A stretch of 11,340 bases of DNA. Source: Bacteroidota bacterium (GTDB lineage Bacteria > Bacteroidota > Bacteroidia > Bacteroidales > JAAYUG01). The stretch is from NCBI GenBank assembly GCA_021812865.1, contig JAKAMP010000028.1, positions 1 through 11,340 of the forward strand. The letters run 5' to 3'. Shown here piece by piece: positions 6,477-11,340 of this stretch. Position 1 is the first letter of the stretch. Each line of letters begins with the position of its first letter. The position numbers and the translations under genes were made by a program. The notes under the pieces are model-generated. The model saw only the letters and a list, made by a program, of their open reading frames with translations, had not been told where the DNA came from and made no database searches.

Positions 6477-7280
6477 ATGAAAATCATGATCAGACTGGCT
6501 TGTATGCTTTTCCTGGCAGCAGGCGTAAATGCTACGGCGCAGAAGTTACCCGACAGGCCTGAACCGCCGAGACTGGTGAACGACTTCGCGAATATTCTCA
6601 CTCCATCGCAGGCTGAGGCGCTGGAAAGGAAACTGGTCGATTTCAACGATTCCACTTCCACCCAGGTAACGGTGGTGATCGTGCCCGACCTGCAGGGAAT
6701 GGACAAATCGGAATATGCCATTGAACTTGGCAACAAATGGGGTGTTGGCCAGAAAGACAAGAATAACGGGGTGCTCATGCTTGTCAAGCCCAAGACGGCA
6801 GATTCGCGCGGAGAAATATTCATTGCATCCGGTTATGGTTCGGAAGGCCCATTGCCCGATCTGAGGATCAGCGATATTATCAACGACGATATCATTCCTC
6901 ATTTCAGGGACGGCGATTATTATGCCGGGATCGACGCCGGGGTTAATGACATCATTGCCTCTTTCAAAGGAGAGTATAAGGCAGTAGCGAAATCGCACAG
7001 GACTACGGGAAATAGCCCATTGCCTGTTATCTTCATCATCATTATCCTGTTCGTGATTTTTATGATCGGGGGCAGGAAATCTGGTAATCGCCCGGGGCAC
7101 ATTGCCAGTAAGGGTTTACCCTGGTGGCTACTGCTGGCCATGATGAATTCCGGCCCAAAAAGCGGCAGCTGGGGTGGTTTCAGCTCCGGAGGCGGCTTTG
7201 GAGGAGGTGGTGGAGGTGGAGGCTTCGGAGGTTTCGGCGGAGGAAGTTTCGGTGGAGGCGGAGCCGGCGGAAGCTGGTAG
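6477..7280 (+). CDS. Membrane TPM-domain protein with glycine-rich tail (YgcG-like)
   Basis: A 267-residue protein with four parts. A signal peptide covers residues 1 to about 21 (MIRLACMLFLAAGVNATAQ). The TPM domain follows at about 32-165, with RLVNDFANILTPSQAEALER, STSTQVTVVIVPDLQG, NNGVLMLVKP, GEIFIASGYGSEGPLPD and YYAGIDAGVNDIIASF. A membrane helix spans about 182-197 (LPVIFIIIILFVIFMIG), with a second hydrophobic patch at 214-223. The tail at 238-267 is almost pure glycine with Phe, ending in GGSW. The layout matches E. coli YgcG and its relatives, which place the TPM domain outside the cytoplasmic membrane with the glycine-rich tail beyond the helix. The start is fixed by a strong Shine-Dalgarno. 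Its position after lemA and a soluble TPM gene suggests a joint envelope function that is still unknown. Confidence 0.92.
   Translation: MKIMIRLACMLFLAAGVNATAQKLPDRPEPPRLVNDFANILTPSQAEALERKLVDFNDSTSTQVTVVIVPDLQGMDKSEYAIELGNKWGVGQKDKNNGVLMLVKPKTADSRGEIFIASGYGSEGPLPDLRISDIINDDIIPHFRDGDYYAGIDAGVNDIIASFKGEYKAVAKSHRTTGNSPLPVIFIIIILFVIFMIGGRKSGNRPGHIASKGLPWWLLLAMMNSGPKSGSWGGFSSGGGFGGGGGGGGFGGFGGGSFGGGGAGGSW
7188..7271 (+). repeat. Low-complexity GGN-rich tract encoding the glycine tail
   Basis: An 84-base run built almost only of GGA, GGT and GGC codons broken by TTC/TTT and AGT, encoding the Gly/Phe tail of the membrane TPM protein. The strand is purine- and G-rich, with many GG doublets, so replication slippage or G-rich secondary structure is possible. 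It is in frame and uninterrupted here. Confidence 0.8.
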
Positions 7281-7297
7281 TGTTCAGATATTTGGTT

Positions 7298-8467
7298 ATG
7301 TTGATAGAGCCCATGAGAAGAATAAATCAGAAAAGCACCGGTTTGATTCGGTGCTTATCTTTTTTTGTGTGCAGCATTTGTCTCACCATTGTACCTGCGC
7401 AGGCACAAATGCAGCCCGGTGGCAGGGACTCTTCCACCCTTACCCTGCTGTTTGCAGGCGATATGATGGGGCATGGTCCGCAGATTGAGGCTGCACGCAT
7501 CGACAGCAATGGCACTTATAATTATGACACTTGCTTTTACCTCATTAAGCCTTATATTCAGCAGGCCGATCTGGCCATAGCCAACCTGGAGGTAACCCTT
7601 TCCGGTACTCCCTATTCAGGGTATCCGCATTTTTCAAGTCCCGATGCCTATCCACTGGCCCTGAAAAAGGCCGGGTTCGGCGTACTGGTAACAGCGAACA
7701 ACCATGCTGCCGACCGGGGAGGAAACGGGATCAGGCGCACGCTTAAGGTGCTTGACTCGCTGGGTATTGTGCATACCGGAACCTTTGCCGATTCGGCCCG
7801 GCGCGACAGCCTGTACCCGCTTCTGATCAGCGTAAAGGGATTCAGGCTGGTCCTGCTGAATTACAGTTACGGCACCAATGGGTTGCCCGTTCCTGCCCCA
7901 ACCATCGTGAACCTGATTGATACCCTTCAAATGCTCAGGGATTTGCAGATAGCCCAGTTGATGCAGCCGGATTTGATCATCAGCTTCATGCACTGGGGCA
8001 ATGAATATGAGCGGTTTCCAAGTGTTCAGCAGAAAAAAATTGCTCATTTCCTGTTCAGGCATGGTTGCGACCTGGTGATTGGCTCACATCCGCATGTTAT
8101 CCAGCCTGCAGAGGCCGGGTTTCCTGATCCCCATGATAGCGCTCATGTTCAGGTGGTGATCTATTCACTCGGCAATGCCATATCGAACCAGCGTGACCGA
8201 TACAAAAACGGCGGCATTTTTTTCAGGGTGACGCTTCATAAGCAGGACAGCCTCACCACTATAAAAGACTATTACTATCTTCCAATATGGGTATACCTTA
8301 AACGGGCTCCCGGTCTGAAGTCAGCCTATTATATAGTTCCTCCCTATGCCCTGGATAGAGGCAAAATAGAAATGACAGAGGATGCAAAGAAGAGTATGCA
8401 GGAATTTCTGAATGACACCCGTGAACACCTGAAAGGATTAAAGGAAATGCCGGCTCCCGTTCAATAA
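7298..8467 (+). CDS. CapA-family secreted protein (PGA_cap metallophosphatase fold)
   Basis: A 389-residue protein of the CapA/PgsA family, named for poly-gamma-glutamate capsule genes; its domain has the fold of metal-dependent phosphatases. Residues 1 to about 36 form a signal peptide (RRINQK, a hydrophobic stretch, then VPAQAQ). Conserved blocks follow: LLFAGDMMGHG (50-60), AIANLEVTLSG (93-103), TANNHAADRGGNG (132-144), FMHWGNEY (230-237), VIGSHPHVIQP (260-270) and the downstream VIYSLGNAISNQ. The presumed metal ligands D55, N135-H136, H232 and H264/H266 are all present. I start at 7298; 7313 (MRRINQK) is equally possible. The frame extends up to 7124, but that part reads the antisense-like Arg/Trp-rich shift of the glycine tract and is not credible. 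There are no capB or capC neighbours, so a capsule role is doubtful. It follows the TPM gene by 17 nt and is probably co-transcribed. Confidence 0.9.
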   Translation: MLIEPMRRINQKSTGLIRCLSFFVCSICLTIVPAQAQMQPGGRDSSTLTLLFAGDMMGHGPQIEAARIDSNGTYNYDTCFYLIKPYIQQADLAIANLEVTLSGTPYSGYPHFSSPDAYPLALKKAGFGVLVTANNHAADRGGNGIRRTLKVLDSLGIVHTGTFADSARRDSLYPLLISVKGFRLVLLNYSYGTNGLPVPAPTIVNLIDTLQMLRDLQIAQLMQPDLIISFMHWGNEYERFPSVQQKKIAHFLFRHGCDLVIGSHPHVIQPAEAGFPDPHDSAHVQVVIYSLGNAISNQRDRYKNGGIFFRVTLHKQDSLTTIKDYYYLPIWVYLKRAPGLKSAYYIVPPYALDRGKIEMTEDAKKSMQEFLNDTREHLKGLKEMPAPVQ

Positions 8468-8485
8468 GAGAGGTTTACCAGCCGG
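8450..8485. other. Inverted repeat spanning the capA-like/glycosyltransferase 3' ends
   Basis: CCGGCT at 8450-8455 and AGCCGG at 8480-8485 are perfect 6-base inverted repeats that bracket both convergent stop codons, with a 24-base loop. There is no T run on either side, so it is not a classical terminator; it may still act as a weak two-way transcript end or mean nothing. Confidence 0.25.
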
Positions 8486-9497
8486 AAAGTCCGGTGAATG
8501 TTCTTTTTGTAAGAACAAAAAACTGCCAAACAATGCTTTTCCTGTAAAAACCCTGAAGCTCCGGCTGGTTTTTCCAGTTTTGCTGCTTCCTGTATTTTGT
8601 GTATTGAGGGATAAGCCTGTAAAAAGCAAAATGTGCCCGGAATATGGCCCCAAGGTCGCCAAAATCTCCCTTAGCCAGGAACCGGATACCTGAAATTCCG
8701 TCCAATACGAGGCGGATAAAAAGAATGGTCCACAGCCGCCGTGGAGGAAGGTTTTTGTAAAGCAGGATGAGGTTATTCCTGAAGTTCAGAAAGGTTTTCC
8801 ATGGATTCTTTTTGGGCAGGGTACCCCCGCCAATGTGATATACCACTGATCCGGGGCAATATTTCAGGGTGTATCCCTGTCGCTGCATTCTCCAGCACAG
8901 GTCGATCTCTTCCATATGGGCAAACAGCACTTCGTCGAAGCCCTTTAATTGTTTGAAAACTTCGGTCCGCACGAGCATGCAGGCTCCCGTGGCCCAGAAA
9001 ATATTCATTTCATCGTCATACTGGCCGGTATCTGCTTCTGTAACATCGAAAATCCTTCCCCTGCAAAAGGGATAGCCCAGGTAATCGATGAATCCGCCTG
9101 CTGCACCGGCATATTCGAACTTTTCCCGCTCATGCAAAGACCTTATTTTGGGCATGCAGGCTGCCACACCAGGCTGACTCTCCATGAGGTCGTGCAGGGG
9201 TCTGAGCCATTCAGCGGTTACTTCCACATCGGTATTTACCAGGAGGTAGTATTTTGCCGTGATCTGCGCCAGGGCCCTGTTATATCCTCCTGCGAACCCA
9301 TAGTTTTTATCCAGGGTAAGGGTTTTGACCGAGGGATATTTCTGCTGAACCAAGGCAATGCTGCCATCCGAAGAGGCATTATCAGCCACCCAGATTTCAG
9401 TTCCGGCATCCAGCGAATGTCCGATCATTACGGGAAGGTACTTGTCGAGTAGGTCCCTGGTGTTCCAGTTCAGGATAACTATGGCAATTTCGGTCAT
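8475..9497 (-). CDS. Family 2 glycosyltransferase (rhamnosyltransferase-like)
   Basis: A 340-residue GT-A fold glycosyltransferase of family GT2, resembling WbbL-type rhamnosyltransferases. The nucleotide-sugar binding start is MTEIAIVILNWNTRDLL, followed by VADNASSDGS (37-46), NYGFAGGYNRA (65-75) and the metal-binding NTDVE (88-92, DxD equivalent with D90). The acceptor-side WATGACMLVRTEVF (168-181) and FAHMEEIDLCWRMQRQGY (192-209) carry the expected catalytic acidic residues, and GSVVYHIGGGT closes the domain. The C-terminal 90 residues (RNNLILLYKNLPPRR onward) form the amphipathic region usual in membrane-associated members. An ATG at 9518 would add MPAAENR; I prefer 9497 because the family begins directly with this strand. 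It is the last gene after suhB and the acyltransferase, and probably builds a surface polysaccharide or LPS; donor and acceptor cannot be told from sequence. Confidence 0.92.
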   Translation of the reverse strand: MTEIAIVILNWNTRDLLDKYLPVMIGHSLDAGTEIWVADNASSDGSIALVQQKYPSVKTLTLDKNYGFAGGYNRALAQITAKYYLLVNTDVEVTAEWLRPLHDLMESQPGVAACMPKIRSLHEREKFEYAGAAGGFIDYLGYPFCRGRIFDVTEADTGQYDDEMNIFWATGACMLVRTEVFKQLKGFDEVLFAHMEEIDLCWRMQRQGYTLKYCPGSVVYHIGGGTLPKKNPWKTFLNFRNNLILLYKNLPPRRLWTILFIRLVLDGISGIRFLAKGDFGDLGAIFRAHFAFYRLIPQYTKYRKQQNWKNQPELQGFYRKSIVWQFFVLTKRTFTGLSGW

Positions 9498-9536
9498 ACG
9501 GTTTTCTGCTGCTGGCATAAAGATTAAAAATAAGCA

Positions 9537-10439
9537 TTATTTGGCCGCCGCATTCCATTCAGCCTGTTTTCTCTTTGTAAGCTTCCACCGGCGGTGCGAC
9601 CAGAGCCAGTATTCCGGCTGTTCCCTGACGATCTGTTCGAGAATCCGCACATGTTTATCGGTGATTTCGTGGGGCTGGCATGTGGAAGGATCCATCACCA
9701 ACGGAATGATCCTCACTTTATAGTGCCCGCGCCGAATTCGGATCATCCGGAAAAACAGCACCGGCATATTGAAGCGAACGGCAAGTTTTTCAATACCCAG
9801 GTATACAGGAGTGTCCTGGTTCAGAAAGGGAGTCCAGTACTGCACCTCTTCCCACACGGGTGACTGGTCGGAAATGAAACAGTTCATGGTAAGCCTTTTT
9901 TGTTCCTGCGCGTCCTTCATTACGCGAACTACTCTTTTCATCTGAACCATCCGTGTTCCGTTCCGTTCCCGGAGATTTTTCATCAGTTGGTTGAAATACG
10001 GATTGTTCAGGGGCTTATATACCGATAGGGTATGATAGGATGTTGCTCCGGGAAGACCAGCAAGCCATTCCCAGTTCCCGTAATGTGCCACCACCACCAT
10101 CACCTGTTTTCCCTGCTCATAGAACTCATCCAGTATGGAAGGGTTTTCATAGGTGATCCTTTTTTCCAGTTCAGCGGGCGATATGTGGATCATCCGGATA
10201 ATTTCCATCATGATATGGCTGAGGTGATGGTAGAACTTTTTCTCAAGCACACGCAGTTCTTCGCGGCTTTTCCCGGGAAAGGCATTCTGCAGGTTCTCCC
10301 TGACCACTTTCACGCGGTACCGTACAAAGTAGTATAAGGGAAAGTAAAGAATATCGGCGAGTATGTAAAGAATGCACAGGGGAAGCCAGGCGATGAGCCA
10401 GAGTAATGCATAAATAATATAAAAGCCAATAGCCTGCAT
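9537..10439 (-). CDS. LpxL/HtrB-type lysophospholipid acyltransferase
   Basis: A 300-residue acyltransferase of the LpxL/HtrB (bacterial lipid A biosynthesis acyltransferase) family. The N terminus holds hydrophobic membrane segments (IGFYIIYALLWLIAWLP and ILYILADILYFPLYYFV), followed by the family stretch VVRENLQNAFP. The catalytic H-x4-E motif is H119-YGNW-E124 in VVVAHYGNWEW. The second conserved block, NCFISDQSP, lies at 186-194, and the C-terminal EYWLWSHRRWK (about 276-286) is a hallmark of the family. Enzymes of this group transfer a second fatty acid onto lipid A at the inner face of the cytoplasmic membrane, though in Bacteroidota some homologues act on other amino- or glycerolipids. 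The gene lies 40 nt after suhB and its stop is followed 39 nt later by the glycosyltransferase start, which fits one envelope-related transcript. The exact acceptor is unknown. Confidence 0.92.
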   Translation of the reverse strand: MQAIGFYIIYALLWLIAWLPLCILYILADILYFPLYYFVRYRVKVVRENLQNAFPGKSREELRVLEKKFYHHLSHIMMEIIRMIHISPAELEKRITYENPSILDEFYEQGKQVMVVVAHYGNWEWLAGLPGATSYHTLSVYKPLNNPYFNQLMKNLRERNGTRMVQMKRVVRVMKDAQEQKRLTMNCFISDQSPVWEEVQYWTPFLNQDTPVYLGIEKLAVRFNMPVLFFRMIRIRRGHYKVRIIPLVMDPSTCQPHEITDKHVRILEQIVREQPEYWLWSHRRWKLTKRKQAEWNAAAK

Positions 10440-10479
10440 AGGCGCCGTAATTAGGTTAGGGGCTCGCCCGCACAGATGC

Positions 10480-11283
10480 TCAGGCGGGCAGGTTATTCAT
10501 AATCCGGTGAATAAGCTGGTAAAGTTCACTGAACATACCGGGTGCACCGCAGATGATTTCCCTTCCGAAAATATAATTTTCACCCCCGTTAAAATCGGTG
10601 ATCTTGCCGCCCGCCTGCCTGATGATGAGAGCGGCTGCTGCAACATCCCAGGGACTGAGCCCATATTCATAGAAGCCCTCAAATCTACCGCAGGCGAGAT
10701 AAGCCATGTCGACAGATGCCGAACCCAGCCTGCGCACGCCATGCGACTGGTTGAACAGGTGCTCAAGGCTGAGCATGAAGGGCCTGAGCTTATCGAAATC
10801 GGTATAGGGAAAGCCTGTGGCGATAAGGGAATCTTTTACCCGTGCAGCCGTTGAAACATGGATTTCTTTCCCGTTGAGGTATGCAGCGCTGCCTTTCCAG
10901 GCATAGAAAGTTTCTTTTGAGACCACTTCATGCACTACACCAATAATCAGTTCCTCATTGTCCATCAGGGCAATGCTGATGGCAAAGGGGGGCAGGCCAT
11001 GGATGAAGTTGGTTGTACCATCGAGCGGGTCGATGATCCAGTTGAAGCGATCGCCCTTTTTTGTACTGGTGCCTTCTTCGGCAATGAAGCCGGCTTCAGG
11101 AAGTAGCTTTGTCAGGGCTTCTACCAGCTTTGCCTCCGAAGTCTTGTCGACATAAGTAACGAAATTGTGCAGGCTTTTCGATTCCACGTTGGCAGCCTTG
11201 ATTTTCGGAACCTCGTTGTAGATGAATTCCCCTGTTTTTTCGGCTACTTCAATTACCTGTTTGCACAATGTACCCAGTTCCAT
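10480..11283 (-). CDS. suhB: Inositol monophosphatase family protein (SuhB-like)
   Basis: A 267-residue Mg2+-dependent sugar phosphatase of the inositol monophosphatase (IMPase) superfamily. Metal-binding motifs are complete: GFIAEEG with E69/E70, WIIDPLDGTTNFIHGLPPF (82-100) with D85, D88, G89 and T90, and SPWDVAAAALIIRQAGG (210-226) with W212-D213. The GVRRLGSASVDMAYLACGR segment (182-200) is the substrate-side signature. The closest named group is SuhB, which removes phosphate from inositol 1-phosphate; members can also act on other sugar phosphates or on PAP, so the natural substrate here is open, and the symbol is by similarity. The length is typical. The gene is the first of a minus-strand set with an acyltransferase and a glycosyltransferase. 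The 57 bases upstream, up to the window edge, show TTTG copies at 11333-11340 but no good TAnnTTTG. Confidence 0.92.
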   Translation of the reverse strand: MELGTLCKQVIEVAEKTGEFIYNEVPKIKAANVESKSLHNFVTYVDKTSEAKLVEALTKLLPEAGFIAEEGTSTKKGDRFNWIIDPLDGTTNFIHGLPPFAISIALMDNEELIIGVVHEVVSKETFYAWKGSAAYLNGKEIHVSTAARVKDSLIATGFPYTDFDKLRPFMLSLEHLFNQSHGVRRLGSASVDMAYLACGRFEGFYEYGLSPWDVAAAALIIRQAGGKITDFNGGENYIFGREIICGAPGMFSELYQLIHRIMNNLPA

Positions 11284-11340
11284 AAGATTTGTATAGTTTT
11301 AGTTTTTTCAGGATGTTGAATGATCGCGTCGTCAAACAAA

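Noticed and set aside
7124..7297. Upstream extension of the CapA-like frame giving an Arg/Trp-rich N terminus.
   Set aside because: It is the +2 reading of the glycine-coding tract of the preceding gene; the arginines and tryptophans follow from GGN repeats, and the true signal peptide begins at 7298 or 7313.
8949..9452. 167-residue plus-strand frame opposite the glycosyltransferase.
   Set aside because: It is a shadow of the GT2 gene with no motif of its own and no promoter or ribosome binding site.
11284..11340. Possible promoter upstream of suhB using TTTG at the window edge.
   Set aside because: No TAnnTTTG lies at the right distance on the minus strand, and the window ends there.

Overview
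The window looks like chromosomal DNA from a member of the Bacteroidota, most likely the Bacteroidales or a relative. Four things point there: a PorU–PorV type IX secretion pair, which occurs only in this phylum and close relatives; two well-formed Bacteroidota promoters (TTTG, 19-21 nt, TAnnTTTG); a general lack of Shine-Dalgarno sequences; and a long-form urocanase of the kind seen in Bacteroidota and animals. Base composition looks roughly balanced by eye. Coding density is very high. I see no tRNA, rRNA, CRISPR array, insertion sequence, integrase or phage gene.

Layout. (1) Bases 1-2784, plus strand: the 3' end of porU, then porV, ispF, a small CoA-binding-fold protein and a thioredoxin-like protein. 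From porV on, the genes are packed tightly (the porV stop abuts the ispF start) behind a promoter at 281-313. (2) Bases 2781-5205, minus strand: a long-form urocanate hydratase (hutU), followed 4 nt later by a small lipoprotein of unknown function. The lipoprotein and thioredoxin genes converge and share the bases of their stop codons. (3) Bases 5206-5340: a divergent promoter region serving hutU and lemA. (4) Bases 5341-8467, plus strand: lemA, a soluble TPM-domain protein, a membrane TPM-domain protein with a glycine-rich tail (YgcG-like), and a secreted CapA-family protein. (5) Bases 8475-11283, minus strand: suhB-like inositol monophosphatase, an LpxL/HtrB-type lysophospholipid acyltransferase and a family 2 glycosyltransferase, probably one transcript and plausibly concerned with the cell envelope.

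How the genes work together. PorU and PorV act in one pathway: PorV carries T9SS cargo at the outer membrane to the PorU sortase, which removes the C-terminal signal and joins the cargo to A-LPS. PorU itself ends in a C-terminal domain with the look of that signal. IspF belongs to the MEP isoprenoid pathway and is a neighbour rather than a functional partner. LemA and TPM proteins are repeatedly found together in bacteria and probably form an envelope-associated module of unresolved function. Urocanase is the second step of histidine degradation and is present here without the other hut genes.

All genes fall in recognisable families, so I do not see a clearly new system. The points most worth a second look are the LemA/TPM/TPM/CapA cluster, the CoA-binding-protein/thioredoxin pair, the orphan urocanase with its lipoprotein partner, and promoter positions that decide start codons.
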